Below are positions 43,835-53,768 of a stretch of DNA of 64,000 nucleotides, piece after piece; the stretch's first letter is position 1; each line of letters starts with the position of its first letter. The DNA comes from Pontibacter amylolyticus (GTDB taxonomy: Bacteria > Bacteroidota > Bacteroidia > Cytophagales > Hymenobacteraceae). The stretch is taken from contig NZ_BMFP01000005.1 of NCBI RefSeq assembly GCF_014638845.1, positions 32,838 through 96,837 of the forward strand. The letters are read 5' to 3'. The position numbers and the translations under genes were made by a program. The notes under the pieces are model-generated. The model made no database searches. It saw nothing but the letters and a program-made list of their open reading frames with translations, and had not been told where the DNA came from.

Positions 43835-44143
43835 ATGACCGACCTGAAAGTAAGGGTAGACAAGAAAAAGCTGGAACGAACGGCCTATGTGCTCAAATGC
43901 GTGGCCCACCCGGTGCGCATCAGCATCATCGATCTGCTGGAGCAGCAAGACCAACTCACGGTGAGTCAGCTGCAGGAGGTGCTGCAGATCGAACAGTCGC
44001 TCCTCTCCCACCACCTCACCAACATGCGCGACAAAGGCTTGGTGGAAACCCGCCGGCAGGGCAAAAACGTGTTTTATTTTCTGACGGACTCCAGCATCTC
44101 CAACATCATCGATTGCATCAAGGGCTGTAAACCGGTGCAGTAA
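43835..44143 (+). CDS. ArsR-family transcriptional repressor
   Basis: This 102-aa winged-helix regulator starts at ATG 43835; an earlier TTG at 43808 lies within the operator repeat. The helix-turn-helix reads VSQLQEVLQIEQSLLSHHLTN, with the beta wing VETRRQGKNVFYFL. Cys22 (LKCVAHPVR) and a C-terminal pair Cys94 and Cys98 could form a thiol or metal sensor. It precedes a rhodanese-like lipoprotein gene, a pairing known from persulfide-sensing ArsR proteins (BigR/SqrR type). The exact inducer is inference. Confidence 0.85.
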   Translation: MTDLKVRVDKKKLERTAYVLKCVAHPVRISIIDLLEQQDQLTVSQLQEVLQIEQSLLSHHLTNMRDKGLVETRRQGKNVFYFLTDSSISNIIDCIKGCKPVQ

Positions 44144-44157
44144 GCCTGTATAGTAAA

Positions 44158-44173
44158 ATGAAATTATTTTCAT
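44158..44173 (+). promoter_or_regulatory. Possible second operator before rhodanese gene
   Basis: The inverted repeat ATGAAA-TTAT-TTTCAT lies 93 bases before the rhodanese start and 15 after the arsR stop. It might bind the ArsR protein, but its sequence differs from the repeat at 43785. Confidence 0.3.
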
Positions 44174-44265
44174 ATCATTACTTTTTGAACTGAAATCCAG
44201 GCCGAGCCGGTGCACTGAAAGCGCCCTGCAAACGTTAAATGAACATAGGTCAAACCGCAATCTAT

Positions 44266-44661
44266 ATGAAACTATTCCTGATGACCGTAATGGCAGCCAG
44301 CCTGCTGAACTGCAGCAGCCCACAGCAGGGCGACGCTAAAGTGAAGACAATCTCTGCCACAGAATATAAGCAGCACCATGAAAAGATCGACAACCAAGAA
44401 GTTATGCTGGTTGATGTGCGCACTCCTGCTGAGTTTGAAGCGGGACACCTCGACAAAACGCAGCACGCCGACTTCCTGAGCGGGGAGTTCGAAAAAGAAA
44501 TGCAGAACTGGGACAAGGACAAAACCTACTACCTGTACTGCGCCAGCGGCAACCGCAGCGGAAAAGCGGCCAAACTGATGGAAGAGGCAGGTTTTAAGAA
44601 CGTCTACAACATCGGTGGGTACCAGGACCTTAAATCAGCTGGCCTTCCGGTGAAAGAATAA
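44266..44661 (+). CDS. Rhodanese-like lipoprotein
   Basis: This 131-aa protein starts from ATG 44266, which begins a lipoprotein signal (FLMTVMAASLLNC, lipid on Cys16); the upstream ATG 44239 would put charged and polar residues before it. The rhodanese domain has MLVDVRTPAEFEAGHL and the active-site loop YCASGNRSGK with catalytic Cys92. It would transfer sulfane sulfur in the periplasm or at the membrane. It lies downstream of arsR and is probably controlled by it. Confidence 0.85.
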   Translation: MKLFLMTVMAASLLNCSSPQQGDAKVKTISATEYKQHHEKIDNQEVMLVDVRTPAEFEAGHLDKTQHADFLSGEFEKEMQNWDKDKTYYLYCASGNRSGKAAKLMEEAGFKNVYNIGGYQDLKSAGLPVKE

Positions 44662-44683
44662 TAGCTGCATTTGGGAAAGCAGC

Positions 44684-45157
44684 ATGATCGTCACCTCATA
44701 TTTTCACGTATCTTTACAGGATTTATATGATGCCATGCTGCTAAAACAACCCACTTTCCAAACTGCATTTTCTTCGGATTTCTATAAGATAGACGTTGAT
44801 CAGGAAAATAACTTGTTGATGGCCGTGTGGTTACGGGGTGTGAGCGAATCCGAAATGATCACGGGCGGCACCAAACTTTACGAGGCACTCCGCGACACAG
44901 GCATTACCCGAGCAGTGGCCAATGCAGAACGACTGAGCATGCTGGACACAGCCACCAAGGATTGGATGTCTACGAGTTTCTACGAATTGCTTTCGCAGAC
45001 CCCACTTCAAAAACTGGCCAGAGTGCTGCCAAGTACCCTTTTCTATAAGCTGGCGCTCGAGGCAGTCGCTACCCGAGCTGAAGCACAAAACATTAACCGG
45101 TTCCAGTTCAAAAACTTCTCCAACCAGAAAGACGCCCTGATCTGGATCAATCAGTAG
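44684..45157 (+). CDS. Conserved hypothetical protein, STAS/SpoIIAA-like shape
   Basis: This 157-aa soluble protein has a pattern (YKIDVDQENNLLMAVWLRGVS, then KLYEALRDTGITRAVANAERLSMLDTATKDWM) resembling small Bacteroidota proteins with a SpoIIAA/STAS-like fold. That assignment rests on the beta-alpha order only. It follows the rhodanese gene by 22 bases and may be co-transcribed. No catalytic motif is seen. Confidence 0.6.
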   Translation: MIVTSYFHVSLQDLYDAMLLKQPTFQTAFSSDFYKIDVDQENNLLMAVWLRGVSESEMITGGTKLYEALRDTGITRAVANAERLSMLDTATKDWMSTSFYELLSQTPLQKLARVLPSTLFYKLALEAVATRAEAQNINRFQFKNFSNQKDALIWINQ

Positions 45158-45441
45158 ACCCAATTGGTGGAGTTCATCCTACCGAAAAAATCGACACGAT
45201 TACAGGTATACGATTAAGCTGACGGAGAGCTTTTCCCAGACACATCTTTCGGGATATTTTCAGATTCCTTCGCATTCAGGTCGCTTCTCCACACCCCTTC
45301 TTTTTGGGTGGCCATACCTTGGGCTGACCGGTTTTACATAGCAAAACCACTATACCTGATCCGGAAAAATTTATATCACAAACTTGCAGTATAGCTATGC
45401 CTTAATGTAACTTGTGGTGCAAAGGAGAAAGGAACAGGGAC

Positions 45442-46671
45442 ATGCGCATACTACACACTTCAGACTGGCACCTCGGCCAGCGACTCGTCAACCTCGAACG
45501 AACCGAAGAACACCAGCATTTCCTGGATTGGCTCCTGCAAACCATTGAAGCCGAAAAAATTGACGTGTTGCTGATGGCAGGCGACGTGTTCGACACCGGT
45601 GCTCCCTCCAACACGGCCCTCAAACAATACTATACCTTCCTGACCAGGGTATGCGCCACCTGCTGCCGCCACATCATCATCACGGGGGGCAACCACGACT
45701 CCGTCTCCACACTCAACGCCCCCAAGGAACTGCTGGAGTGCTTTAACATAAAAGTGATAGGCGGCGCCACGGCTGACCTGCTGGACGAACTGATCGAACT
45801 TCGGGACGAAAACGGCGAGTTGGAACTCGTGGTTTGTGCAGTGCCCTTCCTGCGCGACCGCGACATACGCCTTTCCATACCTGGCGAAAGCTACGAGGAG
45901 CGCGAGCAGCGCATTAAGCAAGGTATAGCGGCGCACTACGCCGCCTTCGTGCCGCACGTGCAGCCATACAAAGCGCAAGGTATACCGGTGGTGGCCATGG
46001 GCCACTTGTTTGCCGCCGGCGGCTCCGCCTCTGACAGTGAGAAGGAAATACACGTGGGCAACCTCGGCCAGATCGGGGCCGATCAGTTCCCCAAAGAGTT
46101 CGACTACGTGGCGCTCGGTCACCTGCACCGTCCGCAGCAGGTCAACAAAACGCACCACATCCGCTACTCCGGCTCCCCTATTCCACTCAGCTTCAGCGAA
46201 GTGGCCGACAATAAAGTGGTTTATGTGCTGGACTTTGAGGCTGGCAATCTCACGGACCTGAAAGAGATTGCGATACCTGTCTGCCGCAAACTGGTGCGCT
46301 TTAAGGGCGAACTGGAGGAGGTAAAGCAGAAGATTGCGGTCTACGATAACAGCAGCTATACCTTGCCGGCCTGGGCCGAACTGCAGGTAGAACTCGACGC
46401 GCCTATACCTGACCTGAATCAGCAGTTAGACGAAATCCTGAAACTGAAAAGTGACGAACTGCAACTGCTGATTCACCGTCCGCCCATCATCAAAACAGCC
46501 CGAAGAACCCTGGAGCAGGAAGTGCGCGAAGAAGTGGACCTTTATACCCTGAGCGAGAAAGACGTGTTCCTGAAACGCTGCGAAAGCGCCTTCCCGGAAA
46601 GCGACCACACGGAGTTGCGCCATACCTTTGCGGAGCTGTTGGAGTTGATGCGGGAGGAGGAGGAATCTTAA
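45442..46671 (+). CDS. sbcD: Exonuclease subunit SbcD
   Basis: This 409-aa nuclease subunit of the SbcCD complex is the bacterial Mre11 counterpart, which opens hairpins and cleans DNA ends. The start is ATG 45442 (MRILHTSDWHLGQ); the frame opens earlier at a TTG-type codon. The metallophosphoesterase motifs are complete: SDWHLG, GDVFD, GGNHDS, and GHLHRPQ near residue 225. The C-terminal capping part follows. It precedes sbcC by 182 bases. Confidence 0.93.
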   Translation: MRILHTSDWHLGQRLVNLERTEEHQHFLDWLLQTIEAEKIDVLLMAGDVFDTGAPSNTALKQYYTFLTRVCATCCRHIIITGGNHDSVSTLNAPKELLECFNIKVIGGATADLLDELIELRDENGELELVVCAVPFLRDRDIRLSIPGESYEEREQRIKQGIAAHYAAFVPHVQPYKAQGIPVVAMGHLFAAGGSASDSEKEIHVGNLGQIGADQFPKEFDYVALGHLHRPQQVNKTHHIRYSGSPIPLSFSEVADNKVVYVLDFEAGNLTDLKEIAIPVCRKLVRFKGELEEVKQKIAVYDNSSYTLPAWAELQVELDAPIPDLNQQLDEILKLKSDELQLLIHRPPIIKTARRTLEQEVREEVDLYTLSEKDVFLKRCESAFPESDHTELRHTFAELLELMREEEES

Positions 46672-46672
46672 C

Positions 46673-46698
46673 CTCGCGGTGTCCGCAGGTCCCGCGAG
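46673..46698. other. GC-rich hairpin after sbcD
   Basis: CTCGCGG (46673-46679) and CCGCGAG (46692-46698) form a hairpin directly after the stop. There is no T run. It belongs to the group of short inverted words found at gene ends in this window. Confidence 0.5.
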
Positions 46699-46853
46699 TG
46701 TTTGAAAGCAATTGTAAAAGGGTTGGGACAAAGCGGGCAAAGCCACAGCAAGATCAGCCTACAATACCGATAAAGTATCAGTTCTGAGCTATTCAAAAAA
46801 GAATTTATTTCACCAAGTACCCCTACTTGTGCCTAGTGCCTTAAGTCTACTGT

Positions 46854-49800
46854 ATGAAAATCCTAGCCGTCCGTTTCCTCAACCTCAACTCGCTGAAAGG
46901 TGAGCACGAGATCCGCTTCGACCAGAGTCCGCTGGCTAATGCGGGGTTGTTTGCCATTACTGGTCCGACTGGTGCTGGCAAGACCACGATTCTGGATGCG
47001 ATCACGGTGGGACTTTACGGCATGGCACACCGGCATAACAACGAGCGTCCCCTGGAACTGATGACCCGCCACACGGCAGAATGCTTTGCAGAGGTGGAGT
47101 TTGAGGCTGGTGGCAAGGTATACCGCTCGAAGTGGCACCTCCGACGCAGCCGGGGCAAAGCAGAGGGCAAGATACAGCCCGTGCACATGGAGTTGTATGA
47201 CTTTGAAAAAGACGAATTGTTCGATCTAAAGCCAAGCGAAGTGCCCGCCATGGTGGCCGAGATCTGCGGACTTGACTACAGCCAGTTTCTGCGTTCCGTT
47301 ATGCTATCGCAAGGCGACTTTGCCCGCTTCCTCAAGGCAAATCCGAGCGAGCGCAGCAGTTTGCTGGAAAAGATCACCGACACGGGCATCTACTCCGACA
47401 TCTCCAAGTTCGCGTTTGAGAAGGCCAAGCAGGAGCGACTGAAATACGAAAGTCTGGAGCAGCTGATTCAGAACACACAACTATTGCCCGAAGAGCAGCG
47501 TGTGGCTTATGAAGCGAGCATACAAGAGCTGATAACGCAAGAAACGGCCCTTCAGCAAGATCTGACCACACTGCAGGCCAAGGTGCAATGGCTGCAGCAG
47601 GTAGCGCAGCTGCAAACGCGACAGCAGCAACACGAGCAGTCCCTCGCGGTACAGGAGCAGAAGCTACAGCAGCTACAGCCTGACTTTGTGAAACTTGCCC
47701 AGCACCAGCAAGCCCACCAGTTTGTGGGCGAACTGGCTGAGATCCGCAGCGCCAACAGCAAAGTGGTGGAAGCACAGGAGCAGCTGCAAACCCTGCAAAA
47801 ACGAGTGCCTACGCTGGAGACGGAACTGGAAGCCGCCGGAAAAATCGCCCTGGAGGCCACCAAGGCGTGTCAGCAGCAAGAAGAGTCTATACAGAAACTG
47901 GATCCTATCCTGACGCAGACCGTCCGTCTTGACCACCACCTCAACAGCATTCGTGCATCCTATACCAGGAATAAAAACTCCTATATTGCCTTTGATGAAC
48001 AGCTAAAGCAAGAACAGCTACAATTGCAGGCTAGGCAAGAGGAGCTAGATAAGCTGACGCAGGAGGCGACAGGTATAAAAAACTGGCTGGAGCAAAATGC
48101 CAAACTGCAGGACCTCAAGGAGCATCTGCCTGAGTTCAAAGTCGTACTGCGCGACCTGCAGGAGGTGGAGCAGCGCATCCGCCGCCTTCAGCAGGAGAAA
48201 CAGGAACTGACGCAGCAGCGGGCTTCAGAAGCCGGTCAGCTTACTGCGCTGCAGGAGCAGCAGGCAAAGCAGCAGACACTACACGAGCAGCTGCAACGAC
48301 AAAAAACCGAAAAGCTAACTGTGCTGCAAGGTATATTAGCCGATAAAAGTATGGACGAACTGGAGCAGGCAGCGCAAGCGCAGCCTGCCTTGCTGGCCCG
48401 CTATGAGCGTCTGCACGAAGTGGCGCAACAGCACACCTCGCAGCAGCAAAAACTCCAGCTGACCAACGATACTCTGGCACAGCTAAAGCAACAACTAAAA
48501 GAGACCGACACCGCACTCCAGGGTAACAAGAACAGGTATAGCCAGGCCAGCGAGCACCTGCTGGCCCTCCAAAAACTGGTGCAGCTGCAGCAACAGATCC
48601 AGCAGTACGAGGAAGCCCGCCATACCTTGGCGCAGGACGAGCCGTGTCCGCTCTGCGGCTCCACTCACCACCCGTTTGCGGAGAACGGCTATACCTTCGA
48701 TTTGCCCGAAGAAGTGCAGAAACGTGACAGTCAGCAGCAATTGGTGAAGGAGTTGGAGCAAGGCCTGCAAAAGTTACAGCTACTACACAATTCCCTGGAA
48801 CAAAAACAGCAGCTGGAGCAGATCGCCAAAACGGAAGCAGAAACCGAGTTGCAGCGACTCCGCCATACCTTTGCGCAGGCGACCGCAGGATTGCCGCAGG
48901 AAACAGGTATAGACGACCTAGCCCAGTTAGCACAGCTCCTGCACCAGCAGCAGGAAGCAGCCACGGCATTGCAGCAGCAACTGGCACTAGCCCGGACGCT
49001 AAGTCGTGAACTGGAAGGTATAAACCAGCAATTGCAGCAGCTCCGCGAAGCGCAGGTGCAGGCCCAGTCGACCTTTAACCAGCTGCAGGCATCCGACAAA
49101 ATGCTGCAAAGCCAGCTTCAGAAACTACAGGTGAGTCTGGCAGACGAACTGGAGCAACAGCAGGCCCATACCGAAACCGCCGAATCTTTTGCCACTACAT
49201 TCGGACTGCGCTACCAGGCCGAAGAGCGCCACAACCTGGTGCAAACCTTGGATCAGCTAGCCACTTCCTATACCCTAAAGCAACAGGCGTTGGAAGGGAT
49301 GCGCGAGAGGTATATCGCCTTACAGCAATTGGTTAAAAATTTAAAAGATAACGAATCCCAGAAACAGAAAGAACTGGAAGAGCGCAAGCTTGGTCTGACA
49401 GAAGAGCACGAACAGCTGACCAAACTCAAGAACGAGCGCTATACCTTGTTTGGCGACAAAGACCCGGACCAGGAGCGCAGGTCGGCCAACGAGGAGCTGA
49501 GCGCAAGAGCCCGGCATGCCGAAGAGGCCCGTCGCCACCAACTGCAGAAACAGCAGGAGCTCCAGGAAGCCCGTGCCCGCCAGACAGAATGCCAACAAAA
49601 ACACCAGCAGAACACCTCGGTGCTGGAAGAGCTGCGTCAGGGCCTGCTACACGTGCTGCAGCAAAAGGGCATCGCCACCATCGAAGTGCTGAGCCAGATG
49701 CTGCTCCACCGCGACGAGGCCGACCGCCTGGCCAACCTGAAAGCGCAGACCGAAAAGCACCTGACCGAGCTCCGCAAGAGCCTGAGCGACGTGCAACAGG

Positions 49801-50504
49801 AACTCGCACAGCTGCGGCAAAACCAGCTGACCGATGAAGGTATAGCGGAATTGCAAGAGCAACAGCATCAGAAAACAGCACTGCAGCGGGAGCTGATCTC
49901 GCAGCGGGCACGCCACCAGCAGCTATTGGAGCAGGATGCCCAACAGCGCGAGAAGAACAAAGCGCTGGCCGAACAGCTGAAAACGCAGCAGCAGGTTTGC
50001 CACCGCTGGAGCCAGCTGGCTGACCTGATCGGGTCTTCAGACGGGTCCAGGTTCAGCCGCTTTGCGCAGGGGCTCACCCTGGCCCGGCTCGTGGAACTGG
50101 CCAACCGCCACCTGCTCAAGCTCAACGACCGCTACCGCATCCTTAAGTCGCCGGAGGAGGACCTGGCCTTGCAGATTGTCGACACCTACCAGGCGGAAGC
50201 CGTACGTCCGATGAACACGCTGTCCGGAGGCGAGAGCTTCCTGGTTAGCCTGGCCCTGGCGCTGGGCCTTTCGGACCTGGCCGGCCGCCGCACCCAGATC
50301 AACTCACTCTTTATCGACGAGGGCTTTGGCACACTCGATGCCGACACGCTGGAGGCCGCCATCTCAACGCTGGACAACCTGCATGCCGCCGGCAAAACCA
50401 TCGGTATCATCTCGCATGTCGAGGCACTGAAGGAGCGCATCAGCACCCAGATTGTGGTGACCAAAAAGCCTGGCGGAGTAAGTTCTATACGCGTTGTGGC
50501 GTGA
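46854..50504 (+). CDS. sbcC: Exonuclease subunit SbcC (Rad50-like ATPase)
   Basis: This 1216-aa SMC-like ATPase works with SbcD on DNA ends, hairpins and palindromes. The N-terminal Walker A is GPTGAGKTT (about 37-45). A very Gln-rich coiled coil surrounds the zinc hook EPCPLCGSTHHPF (about 597-608). The C-terminal signature is LSGGESFL (about 1122) with Walker B INSLFIDEGFGTLDADTLE. Length is normal for SbcC. The Gln/Leu/Ala-rich coils contain many GGTATA motifs. The window is rich in inverted repeats, which are substrates for this complex. Confidence 0.95.
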   Translation: MKILAVRFLNLNSLKGEHEIRFDQSPLANAGLFAITGPTGAGKTTILDAITVGLYGMAHRHNNERPLELMTRHTAECFAEVEFEAGGKVYRSKWHLRRSRGKAEGKIQPVHMELYDFEKDELFDLKPSEVPAMVAEICGLDYSQFLRSVMLSQGDFARFLKANPSERSSLLEKITDTGIYSDISKFAFEKAKQERLKYESLEQLIQNTQLLPEEQRVAYEASIQELITQETALQQDLTTLQAKVQWLQQVAQLQTRQQQHEQSLAVQEQKLQQLQPDFVKLAQHQQAHQFVGELAEIRSANSKVVEAQEQLQTLQKRVPTLETELEAAGKIALEATKACQQQEESIQKLDPILTQTVRLDHHLNSIRASYTRNKNSYIAFDEQLKQEQLQLQARQEELDKLTQEATGIKNWLEQNAKLQDLKEHLPEFKVVLRDLQEVEQRIRRLQQEKQELTQQRASEAGQLTALQEQQAKQQTLHEQLQRQKTEKLTVLQGILADKSMDELEQAAQAQPALLARYERLHEVAQQHTSQQQKLQLTNDTLAQLKQQLKETDTALQGNKNRYSQASEHLLALQKLVQLQQQIQQYEEARHTLAQDEPCPLCGSTHHPFAENGYTFDLPEEVQKRDSQQQLVKELEQGLQKLQLLHNSLEQKQQLEQIAKTEAETELQRLRHTFAQATAGLPQETGIDDLAQLAQLLHQQQEAATALQQQLALARTLSRELEGINQQLQQLREAQVQAQSTFNQLQASDKMLQSQLQKLQVSLADELEQQQAHTETAESFATTFGLRYQAEERHNLVQTLDQLATSYTLKQQALEGMRERYIALQQLVKNLKDNESQKQKELEERKLGLTEEHEQLTKLKNERYTLFGDKDPDQERRSANEELSARARHAEEARRHQLQKQQELQEARARQTECQQKHQQNTSVLEELRQGLLHVLQQKGIATIEVLSQMLLHRDEADRLANLKAQTEKHLTELRKSLSDVQQELAQLRQNQLTDEGIAELQEQQHQKTALQRELISQRARHQQLLEQDAQQREKNKALAEQLKTQQQVCHRWSQLADLIGSSDGSRFSRFAQGLTLARLVELANRHLLKLNDRYRILKSPEEDLALQIVDTYQAEAVRPMNTLSGGESFLVSLALALGLSDLAGRRTQINSLFIDEGFGTLDADTLEAAISTLDNLHAAGKTIGIISHVEALKERISTQIVVTKKPGGVSSIRVVA

Positions 50505-50728
50505 TTATGCAGATAAATTTCTTTTTCATAACATAGGACTACACCTGCCCGATTCGGGTAGTTATACCTTCCTGTGCTAAGCAGGACCCTTTCGGTTGAT
50601 ATAGAATTGCATTTTTTTAAGCAACCTCTCTATTCACGAATTCAGGTTGTCATTATTAACCATTAAATTCTTATATTGCTCCCTGCTAATGAATCAATTA
50701 CGGTAATTCTAACTGTAGAGAGGTACTT

Positions 50729-52768
50729 ATGCTTCTACTATTCCTGACTCGTATTTTCCTACTTATCAGCCTGACGCAGCCGCAGCAAAAAATCCTGATC
50801 CAGGATTTGAAAACTGAATTGGACCGGACGGAGGATATAACCCGGAAAGTAGAGTTGTACTGCGAACTAAGCAAGGCGCACAACAGCATCAATCCGAAAA
50901 CCACCATTGCGTACGGCAACAAGGCGGTTGCCCTGGCACGGAAGGCGGGTAATGACAAATTACTGGCCTTAGCCTACAATGAGACCGGCTCTGGCCACTA
51001 CCTGCTCGGCGATATCGACAAGGCCGTTCAGTTTTACTACATGGCGCTCCGCATCCGTGAGAAGTTGGGTGATCCGTCAGACCTGAGTGCCAGCTACAAC
51101 AACATCGGCAACGTGTACGCCGAACAGCGCAACCACAAAGAGGCGCTGCCGCTCTACAAAAAATCGCTCTCCCTTGCCACCACCGCACAGGATACCCTGC
51201 GCATGAGCAGCGCCCTGAGTAACATTGGCGGCGTATACCTGGACCAAGGTAAGTATGACCTGGCGCTGGTCTATTACCGGGAAGCGCTTCCAATCCAAGA
51301 AAAGCTGAATGATAAACAGGGAATTGTGATCTCGCTGATCAACATCGGCGACGCCTACAACGGCAAAAACGACTTTCAGACCGCCCTCTCCTACCTAAAC
51401 AAAGCCCATCTGATAGCCAATGACCTGGGCAGTCAGCATGATGAGGTATACGTGCTGCGCGGCAAAGCCGAGTCGTACCTGAAAGCCGGCAATTTCGAAA
51501 AGGCGCTCGATAACGCACTGGCCAGTATGGAACTTGCCAAAGCATACGAAGGCAAGTATGTGCTTCGTGAGAATGCCGCCATTTTGGACCGCATTTACGC
51601 CGCCATGGGTAACTTTGAAATGGCCCACCACTACCTGACACTGCACACGGCCTACAACGACAGCCTGCACAACGAACGGGCGGCCGATCGCATTGCGCAG
51701 GAACGCGTGAAGTACGAAACAGCCCAGAAAGACAAAGAGAACCTGCTGCTTCGAGCCGAACAGGAACTGAACCTGCGCAAACTGGAGCAGCGCAGCATTG
51801 TGCAGTATTTCACGATTGCGCTGCTGCTGCTGGTGTGCGCCGTGGCCTATGTGTTCTTCAGAGGACGACAGCACCAGAGCCGCATCAACAAGCTGCTCAC
51901 CCAGAAGAATGAGCTGATCATGCACAAGAACCAGGCACTGAACCAGCACCAGAAAGCCCTGACGGAGCAGGCCCAGCAGCTCAACATACAGAAAGAGAAA
52001 CTGACGCAACTCAACACCATCAAAGACAAGCTCTTCTCCGTCATCGCCCACGACCTGCGTGGTCCGCTGGTGGCGCTCAAAGGACTACTGCATGTCATGG
52101 CCATGGGCAAAGTACCGGCCGATAAGCAGGAAGGGCTTTTCAACAGCTTAGTAAAAGGGCAGCAGAACGTACTCTGGATGCTCGACAACCTCTTCGACTG
52201 GGCCAGAGCGCAAATGGAAGGCTTCGAGGCCGACCCCAAACCGCTGCCACTGCGCGAATTGGCTGACGAGAATATCCGATTGCTTCAGCCAGTGGCCAGC
52301 AGCAAAGAGGTGGTGCTGGACAACAGGATCGACCCGAGCCTGACGGGCTGTGCCGACAAGGAAATGATCCGACTGGTGCTCCGCAACCTGATCTCGAACG
52401 GCATCAAGTTCTGCAAGGCCGGCGACACGGTGACGCTTTCAGCCAGGCTGCAGGATGACCATGTGCTGGTATCGGTAAAAGACACCGGTATTGGTATGAC
52501 GCCGGAAGTGCAACAGAAGCTTTTCGGAGCCAGCAGTTACTCCAGCCGGGGCACTGCCAACGAAAAAGGCAGCGGCCTGGGCCTGGCACTCTGCAAAGAC
52601 TTCGTGGAGCACAACGGCGGCGCGATCTGGGTAGAAAGTGTACCAGGTATGGGTAGCACGTTCATGTTCACACTCCCGTGCTCCGTTAAGAAAGAAGAAA
52701 AAGAAGACGATACCCCTCCGGTGCCTGAGAAAGAAGAAAAAGAAGAAGAACAGTTGCAAATAGCTTAG
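50729..52768 (+). CDS. TPR-containing sensor histidine kinase
   Basis: This 679-aa kinase has an N-terminal hydrophobic segment (signal), about six TPR repeats (residues about 35-330; for example DLSASYNNIGNVYAEQRN) outside the cytoplasm, and one membrane helix (IVQYFTIALLLLVCAVAYVFF). A coiled linker follows, then HisKA with VIAHDLRGPLVALKG and an ATPase domain with NLISNGIKF, DTGIGM and GSGLGLALC. The C-terminal tail is low complexity and acidic/lysine-rich with two near copies of KKEEKE. It is an orphan kinase; no response regulator is adjacent. This type of TPR kinase is common in Bacteroidota. Confidence 0.9.
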   Translation: MLLLFLTRIFLLISLTQPQQKILIQDLKTELDRTEDITRKVELYCELSKAHNSINPKTTIAYGNKAVALARKAGNDKLLALAYNETGSGHYLLGDIDKAVQFYYMALRIREKLGDPSDLSASYNNIGNVYAEQRNHKEALPLYKKSLSLATTAQDTLRMSSALSNIGGVYLDQGKYDLALVYYREALPIQEKLNDKQGIVISLINIGDAYNGKNDFQTALSYLNKAHLIANDLGSQHDEVYVLRGKAESYLKAGNFEKALDNALASMELAKAYEGKYVLRENAAILDRIYAAMGNFEMAHHYLTLHTAYNDSLHNERAADRIAQERVKYETAQKDKENLLLRAEQELNLRKLEQRSIVQYFTIALLLLVCAVAYVFFRGRQHQSRINKLLTQKNELIMHKNQALNQHQKALTEQAQQLNIQKEKLTQLNTIKDKLFSVIAHDLRGPLVALKGLLHVMAMGKVPADKQEGLFNSLVKGQQNVLWMLDNLFDWARAQMEGFEADPKPLPLRELADENIRLLQPVASSKEVVLDNRIDPSLTGCADKEMIRLVLRNLISNGIKFCKAGDTVTLSARLQDDHVLVSVKDTGIGMTPEVQQKLFGASSYSSRGTANEKGSGLGLALCKDFVEHNGGAIWVESVPGMGSTFMFTLPCSVKKEEKEDDTPPVPEKEEKEEEQLQIA

Positions 52769-52786
52769 CGTTTTCACAGAAATATA

Positions 52787-52820
52787 AAAATGGCTGCTTC
52801 TGAAAAGAGGCAGCCATTTT
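52787..52820 (+). terminator. Intrinsic terminator of TPR kinase gene
   Basis: An 11-bp stem (52787-52797 with 52810-52820, AAAATGGCTGC/GCAGCCATTTT) has a 12-base loop. Confidence 0.8.
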
Positions 52821-52889
52821 AAATGCAGCGTGTCAGAAAAACAAATAGTTCTGTTTGTTGTAAAAGGAGAATAGCAGCACCTTTGCCCC

Positions 52890-53723
52890 ATGAATAAGTC
52901 CATCTTACACCTACTCGTATTTGCCAGCCTGCTGGCTGCGCCTGCCTGTAAGCAGGACAATGAAAAAGCACGGGAGGAATTCCGCCAGCGCCGTGGTGCC
53001 GTGGAGCAAAACACACCCGAGGCCACCGCGCCACAGGAAGACCCTGCCAGGCCAGCTGTAGTCCCGAGCGACAACACAAAGGCAGTGCCGGAGACGGAAA
53101 CCCCGACGGTGCCCGGCGACCGGGTGGTGGGTGTAAAAGACGGCGACACCTTTGAGCTGCTGCGCAACGGGCAAACCATCACGGTACGCCTGCTCGGCGT
53201 CGACACACCCGAGAAGAACCAGGCCTTTGGCCAGCGGGCCAAGCAGTTTGCCTCCGACCTGGCCTTTGGCAAAAACGTGCGCCTGATCGAAAACAACAAA
53301 GACCGCTACGGCCGCACCGTGGGCACGATCATACTGCCCGATGGCCGCAGCCTGAACGAAGAACTGGTGCGCGAAGGCTATGCCTGGCACTACACGGCCT
53401 ATTCCAAAGACAAAACCCTGGCTAACCTGGAAGCCGATGCGCGCCGCTTTAAGCGCGGCCTCTGGCAGGACCCGAACCCGGTAGCTCCCTGGGATTTCCG
53501 CAAGCAAAAACCTGCTCCCGTGGACAACAGCAAGGCCCCTGTACCTGCCGGCTCCACCAAACGCCAGGTATACCTCTGCGATAGTTCCGGTTCATCTGTT
53601 TACCACTATAGCACGAACTGTTCTGTCTTGAAGCGTTGCAAAGAGCAGGTCATCACGGTTACAGAAGCCGAGGCGATCCGCCAGCACAACAGACGCGCCG
53701 ACAAAACTTGCAGCCCTAAATAA
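52890..53723 (+). CDS. Thermonuclease (SNase)-family lipoprotein with C-terminal Cys domain
   Basis: This 277-aa protein has a lipoprotein signal (LLVFASLLAAPAC-KQ) and a Pro/Thr-rich linker. The staphylococcal nuclease domain spans about 80-205: GVKDGDTFEL, RLLGVDTPEK, and DRYGRTVG with the catalytic Asp/Arg/Glu pattern. A C-terminal domain of about 50 residues follows, with VYLC, YHYSTNC, VLKRC and KTCS. The same Cys spacing appears in the next gene, so it is a separate small domain. It is a secreted nuclease anchored to the envelope; the role of the tail is unknown. Confidence 0.87.
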   Translation: MNKSILHLLVFASLLAAPACKQDNEKAREEFRQRRGAVEQNTPEATAPQEDPARPAVVPSDNTKAVPETETPTVPGDRVVGVKDGDTFELLRNGQTITVRLLGVDTPEKNQAFGQRAKQFASDLAFGKNVRLIENNKDRYGRTVGTIILPDGRSLNEELVREGYAWHYTAYSKDKTLANLEADARRFKRGLWQDPNPVAPWDFRKQKPAPVDNSKAPVPAGSTKRQVYLCDSSGSSVYHYSTNCSVLKRCKEQVITVTEAEAIRQHNRRADKTCSPK

Positions 53724-53768
53724 TTCCGCCTATTTTAGGTATAGCAATCTATCCAACAAATCATTTTT

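Noticed and set aside
52685..52765. Purine-rich tandem tract at the end of the TPR kinase gene
   Set aside because: It is in frame and encodes a charged tail (two near copies of KKEEKE); it is low-complexity coding sequence, not a separate repeat element.
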